Shown in pieces: positions 41,074 to 49,927 of a DNA stretch of 64,000 nt. This stretch comes from Bradyrhizobium guangdongense. GTDB lineage: Bacteria; Pseudomonadota; Alphaproteobacteria; Rhizobiales; Xanthobacteraceae. Under the pieces are notes generated by a model. It was not told the DNA's origin and did not search any database. It worked only from the letters and a program-made list of their open reading frames with translations. A program made the translations under genes and the position numbers. The DNA lies in contig NZ_CP030051.1 of assembly GCF_004114975.1 (NCBI RefSeq), forward strand, positions 5,580,001-5,644,000, in the 5' to 3' direction. Each line of letters begins with the position of its first letter. Position 1 is the first letter of the stretch.

Positions 41074-42013
41074 GACGGATCCTCGGATCGAGCACGGCAT
41101 AGAGCATGTCGACGATGAAGTTCACGAGCACGAAGCCGCAGGCGACGAGCAGCACCACACCCTGGAGGATGACGAGGTCACGGGTATAGATCGCCCCGAC
41201 CAGCAGCCGGCCGATGCCGGGCAGCGCGAAGATCGATTCCACGATCAAGGTGCCGCCGAGCAGGCGACCGATGTTGATGCCCGTCACCGTCACCAGCGTC
41301 AGCGACGACGGCTTGAGCGCATGGACGAACAGGATGCGCGATGGCTTCAGGCCCTTGGCCTTCGCGAGCGCGATATAGTCCTCCTGCAAGGTCGCGATCA
41401 TGTCGGAGCGCAGCACGCGCATGATTCCAGGCCATTCCGCCAGCGCCAGCGTCAGCGCCGGGAGCACGAAGAAGCGCAAGTTCGCGAGCGGCTCTTCGGT
41501 GAACGGGACATAGCCGGTCGCCGGCAACCAGTGCAGCTCGACCGCGAACAGATAGATCAGGAGGATCGCCACCAGGAAGGACGGCATCGACAGCATCGCA
41601 AAGGCGCTGCCGGTCATGAAGCGATCGAATGCGCCGCCGGCGCGCGCGGCGCAGGCGATCGCGATCGGCACGCCGATCAGGAGCCCGACGAACTCCGCCA
41701 TCAGCATCAATTCGAGCGAGACCGGAATGCGCTCGGAGACCGCCTGCAGCACCGTCTGCCCGGTGCGGAACGAGCGGCCGAGGTCGCCTTGGAGGACGTG
41801 CCCGAGCCAGCTCAGGTAACGCCACCATAGCGGCTGGTCGAGCCCCATGTCATGGCGGAGCGCCGCGACGTTCTCCGGCGTCGCCTGATCGCCGAGGATG
41901 ACCATGGCAAGATCACCCGGCAGCAGCGAGGCGATCAGGAAGGTGAGCAGCGAGACGGCGAGCAGCACCGGCAGGATCGCCAGCAGCCGCCGCACGATGA
42001 AGTTCAGCATCAC
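41060..42013 (-). CDS. ABC transporter permease (DppB-like)
   Basis: 317 residues. First helix LLAILPVLLAVSLLTFLIAS, conserved LGLD-type N-terminal segment seen as LRHDMGLDQPLWWRYLSWLG, and the EAA loop ALAKAKGLKPSRILFVHALK. Six helices in all. A second ATG one codon later is possible. It follows the binding-protein gene by 4 bases. Confidence 0.9.
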   Translation of the reverse strand: MMLNFIVRRLLAILPVLLAVSLLTFLIASLLPGDLAMVILGDQATPENVAALRHDMGLDQPLWWRYLSWLGHVLQGDLGRSFRTGQTVLQAVSERIPVSLELMLMAEFVGLLIGVPIAIACAARAGGAFDRFMTGSAFAMLSMPSFLVAILLIYLFAVELHWLPATGYVPFTEEPLANLRFFVLPALTLALAEWPGIMRVLRSDMIATLQEDYIALAKAKGLKPSRILFVHALKPSSLTLVTVTGINIGRLLGGTLIVESIFALPGIGRLLVGAIYTRDLVILQGVVLLVACGFVLVNFIVDMLYAVLDPRIRHGHA

Positions 42014-42017
42014 CAGG

Positions 42018-43562
42018 TCATTCCAGCCAGGCGTCGGAGACGTCGATCACGCTGTTGTAGATTTTCGGAAAGCCTTTCAGCTTCGCGCTCGACAGCGCGT
42101 AATAGGTGTTCTGGAACGTCCAGAACCAGATCGCTTCCTTGTTGATGAGCCGGCTGATGGCGCAATAATCCTCGGTGCGCTGGCCGACATCGGCGGTGAC
42201 GCGCGCATGGTCGAGCAGCCGGTCGAGCTCCGGATCGGAGAAGCCGGCGAGCGCGAGCGGGCTGCCGGTATGGAAGTTCGCGTACATCTGCGGATCGGGA
42301 TCGGCGAGATCGACGATACGCCACGGCGTCAGCTGGAATTGGCGCGTGAAAGCGCGCGAGGGAATGGTCGCCTGATCGACCTGCTCGATCTCCATGTTGG
42401 CGCCGACGCGCTTCCAGAATTGCTGCAGCACCTGGCCGATCATGCGGCCGCGGGGCGTCGCGGTGACCAGCATCCTGAACTCGACCGGCTTGCCGTAGTC
42501 CTTGATCAGCGCCTTGGCCTTCTCGACATCGTAAGGCAGCGCGCCATCGTCCTTGCACTTGACCCAGGACCCATCGCCGTAAGGATTGCTCGCGGGCCGG
42601 CTCAGGCCGTTGCTGATTGCCTGCGACATTTTGGGCCGGTCGATCGCCATCACCAGCGCCTGGCGCACGCGGACGTCGTCGAACGGCGCCACCTTGGTGT
42701 TGAAGGCGTAGACCTGCGCACCCGAGCCCTTGTAGGTGTGTACGGTGAGCTTAGAGTCCTTCTGCGCCTTCATGATGTTGTCGGCGTCGTTTTCGTCGTC
42801 CCAGATAATGTCGGCCTCGCCCGATTGCAGCGAGGCGAAGCGTGACTGCGCATCGGGCAGCGGCTTCAGAACGATGCGGTCGAGGTACGGACGGCTCTTG
42901 TCCCAATAATTGGGATTCTTCTCCAGCACCATGCGGTCGCCGGCGGTCCATGATTTCAGGATATAGGGACCGGTGCCGACCGGGTTGCGGTTGTAGTCGT
43001 CGCCCTTGGTCTTCCACGCCGTCGGAGAGTGTACGACGTTGTTTTGGCTCTGGATGGTGATCGTCGCCGGCAGGTTCACCGAGGGGTCGGTGAGATGATA
43101 GACCACGGTGTATTCGTCGGGCGCCAGCACCTCCTTGACGTTGGTGATGTAGAAGGCGCAACGGCACTTGTTGGCCGGGTCCTTCTGCCGGTCGAAATTG
43201 TCCTTGAAGGCCTGCGCATTGAACGGCGTGCCGTCATGGAATGTCACGCCCTTGCGCAGCTTGAAGGTCCAGGTCTTGTAATCGTCGGAATGGGTCCAGG
43301 ACTCCGCGAGCTTCGGCGCCGCCTCGCCCTTGTCATCGAGCGTGACGAGCGTGTCGAAGATCGCGGCCGCCGCGGTGAAGGTGGAGGTATCGTAGACGCC
43401 GACCTTGAGCGGATCGAAGCCCGGAATGTCCAGCTCCTGGCCGACGGTGATGCTGCCGCCGGCCTTCTGCGCCGACGCCGGACCGGCCAGCGGGACGATC
43501 GCAAATGCCGCAACAAGGAAAATCGGCGCGTGCCTGCGCGCCGCAGCAGCAATCCTGGTCAT
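42018..43562 (-). CDS. Periplasmic solute-binding protein, family 5 (dipeptide/oligopeptide type)
   Basis: 514 residues. Signal peptide MTRIAAAARRHAPIFLVAAF with likely cleavage after ASA; SBP_bac_5 landmarks include APKLAESWTHSDDYKTWTFK, LRKGVTFHDGTPFNAQAFKD, YNRNPVGTGPYILKSW and PNYWDKSRPYLDRIVLKPLP. GGGAGGAACC before the ATG fixes the start; a frame to 44021 is open but antisense to the CoA-transferase gene and rejected. It is the first gene of the importer operon. The ligand may be peptides, glutathione or an opine-like compound. Confidence 0.92.
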   Translation of the reverse strand: MTRIAAAARRHAPIFLVAAFAIVPLAGPASAQKAGGSITVGQELDIPGFDPLKVGVYDTSTFTAAAAIFDTLVTLDDKGEAAPKLAESWTHSDDYKTWTFKLRKGVTFHDGTPFNAQAFKDNFDRQKDPANKCRCAFYITNVKEVLAPDEYTVVYHLTDPSVNLPATITIQSQNNVVHSPTAWKTKGDDYNRNPVGTGPYILKSWTAGDRMVLEKNPNYWDKSRPYLDRIVLKPLPDAQSRFASLQSGEADIIWDDENDADNIMKAQKDSKLTVHTYKGSGAQVYAFNTKVAPFDDVRVRQALVMAIDRPKMSQAISNGLSRPASNPYGDGSWVKCKDDGALPYDVEKAKALIKDYGKPVEFRMLVTATPRGRMIGQVLQQFWKRVGANMEIEQVDQATIPSRAFTRQFQLTPWRIVDLADPDPQMYANFHTGSPLALAGFSDPELDRLLDHARVTADVGQRTEDYCAISRLINKEAIWFWTFQNTYYALSSAKLKGFPKIYNSVIDVSDAWLE

Positions 43563-43734
43563 GGTTCCTCCCGGGATCCTCGTCCGATGTTTCGGATCGT
43601 TGAATGACTCGGAGGCGAGATTGGCGACAAATGCGCGCGACGGCAAGGGGAACGCGCGAGCGATCAGTTGCCGCATGCGGCGGCGCAATGTTGCTCGGCG
43701 CGTCGCGGATGTTTTGCCTGTCGGAATTGACGCA

Positions 43735-44898
43735 TCATTCGCGAAGGCCGATCTCCTCGCGCAGCGCATCCGTATGCTCGCCGAGCACGGCGATCGTCCT
43801 ACCCGGCGTGGTGTCGGCACCCGACATCCGGAACGGCAGATTGAGCACCTGAAACGAGCCGCCTCCGTCCTGCACGGACGAGAGCGCTTGCCGGTGCGCG
43901 AGCTGCGGATCGGCCAGCGCCTCTGACACGGTGCGATAGGCCGAAGCCGGCACGCCGGCGGCGCCGAGCGCTGCGAGACACGCGTCGGTTGCGAGCTGCC
44001 GCGACCAGGCTTCGACGCCATCCATCACCTCTGCCCAGTTCTCGCGTCGCGTGGCATAGGTCGAGAAGCGAGGGTCAGAGATCCATTCGGGGCGGCCGAT
44101 CACGCCCATCAGGGCCTGAAACGTCTTCTCGCTGGCGACCGTGATCATCACATAGCCGTTCGCCGTCTCGGTCGGCCCGAACATCGGGCGCGGCGGCGGC
44201 TTTACGGCAAATTGCGCGCCCTGCAATTCGGTCAAGGTCAGCGACAGCATCGATTCCAGCATGGAGACATCGATGTGCTGGCCGAGCCCGGTCACGCTGC
44301 GCTGATAGAGCGCGGAGGCGATCGCGCCGAAGCCGTAGGTGCCGGTGACGACGTCGGCATGATAGATGCCGCAATAGTCGGGCCTGTTGCGGCCGGGCTG
44401 ATAGGCAAGATGCGCCATATCGTAGCCGGAGGCGGCATGGATTACCGGCGCGTAGGCCGGCAGCTCGGCCGAGGGGCCGGTCTGGCCGTAGCCGGAGATC
44501 GAGCAATAGATCAGCCTGGGATTGACCGGGCGCAGGCTGTCGCAGTCGAGCCGCAGCCGGCGCATCACGCCGGGACGAAAATTCTCGACCAGGATGTCCG
44601 ACGTGGCGACCAGCCGGCGGACCACCTCGCGCCCGTCCTCGGACTTGAGGTCGAGCACCACGCTCTTCTTGCCGACATTGAGCTGGCCGAACACGGTGCT
44701 GCAGCCCTTGCGCAACGGTGGCCGGGTGCGCATCGTCTCGCCGCCGTCGGTCTCGATCTTGATGACCTCGGCGCCCATGTCGGCCAGCATCCGCGCGCAA
44801 TGGGGCCCGGCGATGGTGGTCGAAAAATCCAGCACCCTGAGGCCCGCGAAGGCCTTTGTCGTCATCCCCTCATGCTTATCTGCTAGCTGCATCCCCAT
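43735..44898 (-). CDS. CaiB/BaiF-family CoA-transferase
   Basis: 387 residues. LDFSTTIAGPHCARMLADMG and AEVIKIE at the N-terminus, GKKSVVLDLKSEDG, NFRPGVMRRL, and catalytic Asp in GIYHADVVTGTYGFG. Class III CoA-transferases move CoA between carboxylic acids such as oxalate, formate or carnitine. It lies upstream of the importer on the same strand with a 172-base gap, so it may activate the imported compound. Three starts compete: 44898, 44892 (better spacing to AAAGGGG) and 44865. Confidence 0.87.
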   Translation of the reverse strand: MGMQLADKHEGMTTKAFAGLRVLDFSTTIAGPHCARMLADMGAEVIKIETDGGETMRTRPPLRKGCSTVFGQLNVGKKSVVLDLKSEDGREVVRRLVATSDILVENFRPGVMRRLRLDCDSLRPVNPRLIYCSISGYGQTGPSAELPAYAPVIHAASGYDMAHLAYQPGRNRPDYCGIYHADVVTGTYGFGAIASALYQRSVTGLGQHIDVSMLESMLSLTLTELQGAQFAVKPPPRPMFGPTETANGYVMITVASEKTFQALMGVIGRPEWISDPRFSTYATRRENWAEVMDGVEAWSRQLATDACLAALGAAGVPASAYRTVSEALADPQLAHRQALSSVQDGGGSFQVLNLPFRMSGADTTPGRTIAVLGEHTDALREEIGLRE

Positions 44899-45074
44899 GC
44901 CCCTTTGGAACCTTCATTGTTCTCTCTTGTTGATGCGGCGACCCTAGAGGGCGGCGGCTGAGTAGGAAAGTCTTTACCGATCAGACGCGCCGCGTTGGGG
45001 GGCTGGAGAATTTCCGGAGCAACTGGACCCGTTCTTGCATAGCAGCAAACGGGATCGGATGAGGGCAGCTGTTC

Positions 45075-46490
45075 TTGAGGGTCTTGTTCGTCACGACAGA
45101 GATGGACGACTTCGTCCGCGTCGGTGGACTCGGCGCCGTGTCCGCGGCCTTGCCTCGTGCGCTCCGTCCCTTCGCCGATATCCGGATCATGCTGCCCGGC
45201 TATCGCGACATCATCGAGCAACTCACGCATATTCAGATCGTTGGCCGCTGCCCGGCATTCGCGGAAATGCCGGCCTGCTCGCTGGGCCGGGCCGCGACCA
45301 AGGACGGAATGCCTGTTTATGTGCTGTTGTGCTCGCAGCTCTACGACCGGCCCGGCAACCCCTATGGCGACGAGTCCGGGCGCGACTGGCCTGATAACGA
45401 CATCCGCTTCGCGCGGTTTGCTTCGGCGGCCGCTGAGCTGGCCATGGGCATGCTGGACAAGAATTGGGCAGCAGACCTGATCCATGCCAATGACTGGCAG
45501 GCCTCGCTCGTGCCGGCCTATCTCGCCTGGCGCGGCGCCAAGCTGCCGTCGATCCTGACGATCCACAACCTTGCCTATCAGGGTCTCTTCCCGAAGGAGT
45601 CGTTGCGGCGGATCGGCGTCCCCGAAAGCTCCTTCCACATCGACGGCGTCGAGTTCTACGACCAGCTCTCCTTCCTGAAGGCGGGGCTGGTCTATGCCTC
45701 CCACCTCACCACCGTCAGCGGCACCTATGCGCGCGAGATCACGACCGAGGAATTCGGCTGCGGCCTCGAAGGCCTGCTGCGCGTCCGCTCCGAGGCGTCC
45801 GAGCTCACCGGCATCCTCAACGGCATCGACGAGAGCTGGGACCCGCGCTATTGCGCCCAGCTCGCGCAACAATTCGGGGCCGGCGACTGGGTCGGCAAGA
45901 AAGCCAATGCGGATTACGTGCGCAAGCAGTTCGGGCTTGCCGTCTCGCGCGGGCCGATGTTTGCGATCGTCGCACGGCTCGTGCATCAGAAGGGCATCGA
46001 CCTCGTGCTGTCGGCCGCCGACGAGATCGTCGACGCCGGCGGGCAGATCGTGGTCACCGGCTCCGGCGAGCCCGCGCTCGAGCAGGCGCTGATCGACGCG
46101 CATCGCCGCCGCCCCGACGCCATCGGCGTCACCATCGGCTTCAACGACGCCCAGGCGCGGCGCATTTTCGCCGGCAGCGATTTCACCTTGATGCCCTCCC
46201 GCTTCGAGCCCTGCGGGCTCAGCCAGATGTACGCCCAGCGCTTCGGCTCGCTGCCGATCGGGCACCAGACCGGCGGCCTTGCCGAAACCATCAGCGACGG
46301 CGAGACCGGCTTCCTGTTCTCGAGACCGTCGCACGAATCTTTCCTCGGCGGCGTCCGCCGTGCCTTCGAGGCGTTCATGGCCCACGACCAGCTCGACACC
46401 ATGCGCCGCAGCGCCATGGGCCGGTCATTCTCCTGGAGCATCTCGGCGGGAAGTTACAGCAAGCTGTACCGGAAGCTGGCGGCGGCGTGA
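45075..46490 (+). CDS. glgA: Glycogen synthase, GT5 family
   Basis: 471 residues, normal GlgA length. N-terminus MRVLFVTTEMDDFVRVGGLG, then NDWQASLVPAYLAWRGAKLP, TIHNLAYQGLFPKESLRRIG, and C-terminal SRFEPCGLSQMYAQRFGSLP followed by HQTGGLAETI with the catalytic Glu. It adds ADP-glucose to glycogen. The usual KTGGL near residue 15 reads VRVGGL, so the substrate-contacting Lys is replaced; activity should still be likely given the intact C-terminal site. Start is TTG. No other glg gene is adjacent. Confidence 0.85.
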   Translation: MRVLFVTTEMDDFVRVGGLGAVSAALPRALRPFADIRIMLPGYRDIIEQLTHIQIVGRCPAFAEMPACSLGRAATKDGMPVYVLLCSQLYDRPGNPYGDESGRDWPDNDIRFARFASAAAELAMGMLDKNWAADLIHANDWQASLVPAYLAWRGAKLPSILTIHNLAYQGLFPKESLRRIGVPESSFHIDGVEFYDQLSFLKAGLVYASHLTTVSGTYAREITTEEFGCGLEGLLRVRSEASELTGILNGIDESWDPRYCAQLAQQFGAGDWVGKKANADYVRKQFGLAVSRGPMFAIVARLVHQKGIDLVLSAADEIVDAGGQIVVTGSGEPALEQALIDAHRRRPDAIGVTIGFNDAQARRIFAGSDFTLMPSRFEPCGLSQMYAQRFGSLPIGHQTGGLAETISDGETGFLFSRPSHESFLGGVRRAFEAFMAHDQLDTMRRSAMGRSFSWSISAGSYSKLYRKLAAA

Positions 46491-46605
46491 GCTGCGCGTT
46501 CTCTCATGCCCCGGACGCAGCGCAGCGTCTCTTCGACGGTGCGCTGCTGAGCCGGGGCCCATGTCGCACCGGATTTCGCGGCTCCTGGATCCCGGCTCTG
46601 CGCCG

Positions 46606-46623
46606 CAACGCTCACGCGTTGCA
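46606..46623. repeat. Hairpin in a repeat-like stretch after glgA
   Basis: GCAACGC-TCAC-GCGTTGC, 7-bp perfect stem, inside 46505-46645 where ATGCCCCGGACGCAGCGCAG and CTTGTCCGGGACAC form a degenerate long inverted repeat. It may be a third interspersed palindrome family. Confidence 0.5.
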
Positions 46624-46650
46624 GCTTGTCCGGGACACGGAGATCATTCC

Positions 46651-47616
46651 TCACCCCTTCCCGCGCACGTCCATTTGCGGGCGACCAATCCAGGCGCGGT
46701 TGAGGCAGCGGGTCATCCAGTCCGGCTGCGGCTCGCCGCGCAAGCGCGCCTGCGCTTCCTGGTAGGGACCGACATAGCGCAGCCGGTCGGGCAGTTTCGG
46801 ATAAACGCGCGTGATCCACCGCAGGGCGTTCTGCGCAGATTTCTTGTCGCGCGCGTCGAGCTCAAGACCGAACCCTAAGCGCAGGCGCTCCGGCAGCAGG
46901 CTTGCCGTGAGCGCGCGGTACCATCGCGGCGGCCGCAGCCACGGACGTGCGCCACCGAAAATCTGCGCCGCGATCTCGCGCGCGGCCGGGCTCACGGTGA
47001 GCGTCTCCGACTGCACCATCGCGGCCATGTAGGCCGCAAAGCCGGACCAGTCGGCCGGCAGGTCATCCGCCGTCAGTCCGAACAGCGCGCCGAACGTCCG
47101 GCTTTCGGTCCAGTAGCGCTCGCGCTCCGCCACCGAGAACGGCGGCAGAACCAGATCGTGCGCCATCAACGCGGTCTCGACCAGCGTGGCATGAACCCAG
47201 CGCAGCGACGGGATGTCGTTGGCACAGTAACGCGAGCCGGCCGCGAACGGACCGACGGTCTCCGGCATCTCGCCGACGATCATGCTGTGGCGCCGGTGCA
47301 GTTGCCGCGATGACGACAGCGCCCGGTCGAGCGAGCCGAACACCATGGCAAAGACGATGTCGAAGGTGCGATGGAAGCGCCCGATCGGATCGGCAAGAGT
47401 CCTGGAATGTTCGGCGATCGCGGCCGCGACCCAGGGATGCGCGAGCTGCAGCAGCAGCGCCCGGCCGGCGCCGAGGAAGATGACGGCCTCCCGGTCGATC
47501 CGCCAGGTCACCGTGTCAGGACCGAACACGCCCGCGATCGGTCCCGCCGCGCAAGCGCGGACCTGATCGAGAGCTATCTCCAGCTCGTTCCCGGATACCA
47601 CCTGCAGGGACCTCAT
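46651..47616 (-). CDS. MpaB-like (DUF2236) putative oxygenase
   Basis: 321 residues. Conserved DUF2236 features: LLLQLAHPWVAAAIAEHSRT, SLRWVHATLVETALMAHDLV and the central ERYWTESRTFGALFGL region. The family includes rubber oxygenase and MpaB-type haem proteins using His ligands. The start MRSLQVVSGNELEIALDQ lacks a strong Shine-Dalgarno; a longer frame overlaps the patatin gene. It lies 67 bases downstream of the patatin gene on the same strand, so it may be third in a bdhA-patatin-mpaB unit. Confidence 0.78.
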   Translation of the reverse strand: MRSLQVVSGNELEIALDQVRACAAGPIAGVFGPDTVTWRIDREAVIFLGAGRALLLQLAHPWVAAAIAEHSRTLADPIGRFHRTFDIVFAMVFGSLDRALSSSRQLHRRHSMIVGEMPETVGPFAAGSRYCANDIPSLRWVHATLVETALMAHDLVLPPFSVAERERYWTESRTFGALFGLTADDLPADWSGFAAYMAAMVQSETLTVSPAAREIAAQIFGGARPWLRPPRWYRALTASLLPERLRLGFGLELDARDKKSAQNALRWITRVYPKLPDRLRYVGPYQEAQARLRGEPQPDWMTRCLNRAWIGRPQMDVRGKG

Positions 47617-47683
47617 CGACTGCGGCTTGCTACGATCCGCAACGCCTGTGGCAATTCGATGAAGCGAGCGTCGGCCTGAGGCG

Positions 47684-48826
47684 CTATTCCGCGGCCATCG
47701 GCATGTCGTCCAGATGCTCGTGCAGCACCACGCCCGACAGCGGATCGAATTCGCCGACCCACGGCGCGCGCGCCAGCACCGAGCGGGTATGTGCATAGCC
47801 CGCGTCCCAACGCTGCATGATCCCGGACGGGCTGAAGTCGATGTCCTTGGTGTGGCTTTCGCGATCGAGCTGAGGGGCGAGCAGCCGCACCACATGCATC
47901 CGGGTCGGACAGCCATAGCTGGTCAATTCCCTCACGGCGGGATCGGCGCGCTCGCTTTCGGACAGACGCCCGGCGAGCTGGTTGATGACGTGGCGCAGAC
48001 GATGGGCCTGCTGCTGCCGGACGATCTGGCTCGCGATGCGGCTGGAGTACTGCACGTCCTTGTGACGGTTCAGCACCTCCGCCATCGTGGTCGGCTCGGT
48101 GCCGACGGGATTCCACAGATGCACCGCGAAGATCAGCGAATCCTTGCGCGGGTTGTCGTCAAAGACCGCCTCGGTCGGCGTGTTCGACAGGATGCCGCCG
48201 TCCCAATAGAGCTCGCCATCGATCCGCACCGCGGGGAATGCCGGCGGAAGCGCGCCCGATGCCATGATGTGCTTCACCGTCAGCTCGCCGTCGCGGCTGT
48301 CGAAATAGCGCATCTGGCTGCTACGGACATGCGCCGCGCCGACCGTCAACCGCGGCGCGCAGCGATTGACCAGGCTGAAATCGACGAGCTCGCGGAGCGT
48401 CTTCTCCAGCGGCGCGGTCGAATAGAAGCCCGCGTGATCGGTTCCCAGCGGGTAGGAATCGCCGGCATGCGCCAGCGGATTGGGGCGGAAGAAGCCGGGA
48501 ATGCCGTTGGTGACGGTCGACCAATAAGCCAGCTTGTCATTGAAGCCGGGAAACGCGCTGCGCAGATTCCAGACCGGGTTCTGCTCCATCCGCTTCCAGA
48601 ATTCTTTCAGCCGCGCCAGCCGCTGTCCCGGCTCGTTGCCTGCAATGAGGCTTGCATTGATCGCGCCGATCGAGGTGCCGATGATCCAGTCCGGCTCGAT
48701 GCCGGCCTCGTGCAGGGCCTGGTACACGCCAGCCTGGTAGGAGCCGAGGGCGCCGCCGCCCTGGAGGACCAGCACGACCTGGCCCGGCAGGTCCTTGCTC
48801 TTTGCGTTGTCCTGTGTGCCGTTCAT
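47684..48826 (-). CDS. Patatin-like phospholipase
   Basis: 380 residues. Oxyanion segment VLVLQGGGALGSYQAGVYQA, nucleophile GTSIGAINASLIAG (GxSxG) and catalytic Asp in YWDGGILSNTP. The C-terminal half (FAVHLWNPVGTEPTTMAEVL, SGIMQRWDAGYAHTRSVLAR) is the DUF3734-type extension. AGGAGCGAACC before the ATG at 48826 fixes the start; the frame open to 49057 is rejected. It follows the 3-hydroxybutyrate dehydrogenase gene by 85 bases, a pairing suggesting a role in polyhydroxyalkanoate or lipid turnover. Confidence 0.88.
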   Translation of the reverse strand: MNGTQDNAKSKDLPGQVVLVLQGGGALGSYQAGVYQALHEAGIEPDWIIGTSIGAINASLIAGNEPGQRLARLKEFWKRMEQNPVWNLRSAFPGFNDKLAYWSTVTNGIPGFFRPNPLAHAGDSYPLGTDHAGFYSTAPLEKTLRELVDFSLVNRCAPRLTVGAAHVRSSQMRYFDSRDGELTVKHIMASGALPPAFPAVRIDGELYWDGGILSNTPTEAVFDDNPRKDSLIFAVHLWNPVGTEPTTMAEVLNRHKDVQYSSRIASQIVRQQQAHRLRHVINQLAGRLSESERADPAVRELTSYGCPTRMHVVRLLAPQLDRESHTKDIDFSPSGIMQRWDAGYAHTRSVLARAPWVGEFDPLSGVVLHEHLDDMPMAAE

Positions 48827-48911
48827 GGTTCGCTCCTGATGGGCCTGCGTCGGTCGAATGTTCGCCGTCGGCCGCGACTTGTTACGCCGCTGCGAACGAT
48901 CCCGTTTCATG

Positions 48912-49736
48912 TCAATGCGCGGTCCAACCACCATCGACGGGAAGCGCAATGCCGGTGATCGAGGCGGCCGCGTCCGTCGCCAGGAACACCGTGAGCGCGC
49001 CAAGCTCCTCGACCGTGGCGAAGCGCTTGTTCGGCTGCTGCGGGAGCAAGACATCACGGATCACCTGATCGCGGGAAATGCCGTGCGCGGTGGCCTGCCC
49101 GTCGATCTGCGCCTCGACCAGCGGCGTGTAGACGTAACCGGGGCAGATCGCGTTACAGGTGATGCCCTCTTCCGCGGTCTCCAGCGCCGTCACCTTGGTC
49201 AGGCCGACGATGCCGTGCTTGGCGGCGACATAGGCCGCCTTGAACGGCGAACCGACCAGGCCGTGCGCGGATGCGACATTGACGATGCGGCCAAAGCCGT
49301 TCCGGCGCATCGCCGTCAGTGCGAGCCGTGTCGTGTGAAAAGCCGACGACAGGTTGATCGCAAGGATCTGGTCCCATTTCTCGACCGGAAACTGGTCCAG
49401 CGGCGCGACATGCTGGATGCCCGCATTGTTGACGAGGATGTCGAGCCGGCCGGACTCGGCGATGGTGGCTGCGATCATCTCGGCGATCGATTTCGGCCTC
49501 GTCATGTCGGCCGGCGAATAGCTCGCCTTGACGCCGAATTCGGCAGCGATCTGCTCGCGCGTCCGGCCGATTTCGCTGACGACACCAAGGCCATTGAGCA
49601 CAATGTCGGCGCCGGCGGCAGCCAGCGCCCGCGCGATGCCGAGGCCGATTCCGCTGGTCGATCCGGTGATCAATGCCACCTTGCCGGCGAGCACGCGTGA
49701 CGAAGCGGACGCCTGCGTCTTGATCGGGACATTCAT
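48912..49736 (-). CDS. bdhA: D-3-hydroxybutyrate dehydrogenase (SDR)
   Basis: 274 residues. NAD motif ALITGSTSGIGLGIARALAA, NNAGIQHVAPLDQFPVEKWD, and active site with Ser in NVASAHGLVGSPFKAAYVAA and the YVAAK motif. The IQHVAPLDQFP and SPFK segments are typical of 3-hydroxybutyrate dehydrogenases, which convert 3-hydroxybutyrate to acetoacetate during polyhydroxybutyrate breakdown. It is divergent from a LysR gene and leads the patatin gene. Confidence 0.88.
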   Translation of the reverse strand: MNVPIKTQASASSRVLAGKVALITGSTSGIGLGIARALAAAGADIVLNGLGVVSEIGRTREQIAAEFGVKASYSPADMTRPKSIAEMIAATIAESGRLDILVNNAGIQHVAPLDQFPVEKWDQILAINLSSAFHTTRLALTAMRRNGFGRIVNVASAHGLVGSPFKAAYVAAKHGIVGLTKVTALETAEEGITCNAICPGYVYTPLVEAQIDGQATAHGISRDQVIRDVLLPQQPNKRFATVEELGALTVFLATDAAASITGIALPVDGGWTAH

Positions 49737-49927
49737 GATCCAAACCTCTTCGGGGCAAACAGCCGGCGCGGGTCAGCGCCGTGGTCAGGCCGAAATGTGC
49801 CGGATCATCCAATCCTGTGAAAATGCCGGTTGGCTTCCGAGTCCATACGTCCGCGCTATCGCAGCCGGGATGTCATTCCCGGCGCCGATGGGCTAGATTT
49901 TCGTCGATCCTGCTGGGGAGCCGAACC

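Noticed and set aside
43563..44021. N-terminal extension of the solute-binding protein frame
   Set aside because: It overlaps the CoA-transferase gene and would hide the signal peptide that starts at 43562.
48827..49057. N-terminal extension of the patatin frame
   Set aside because: It overlaps bdhA, is Arg/Ser-rich and ignores the AGGAGC ribosome site at 48826.
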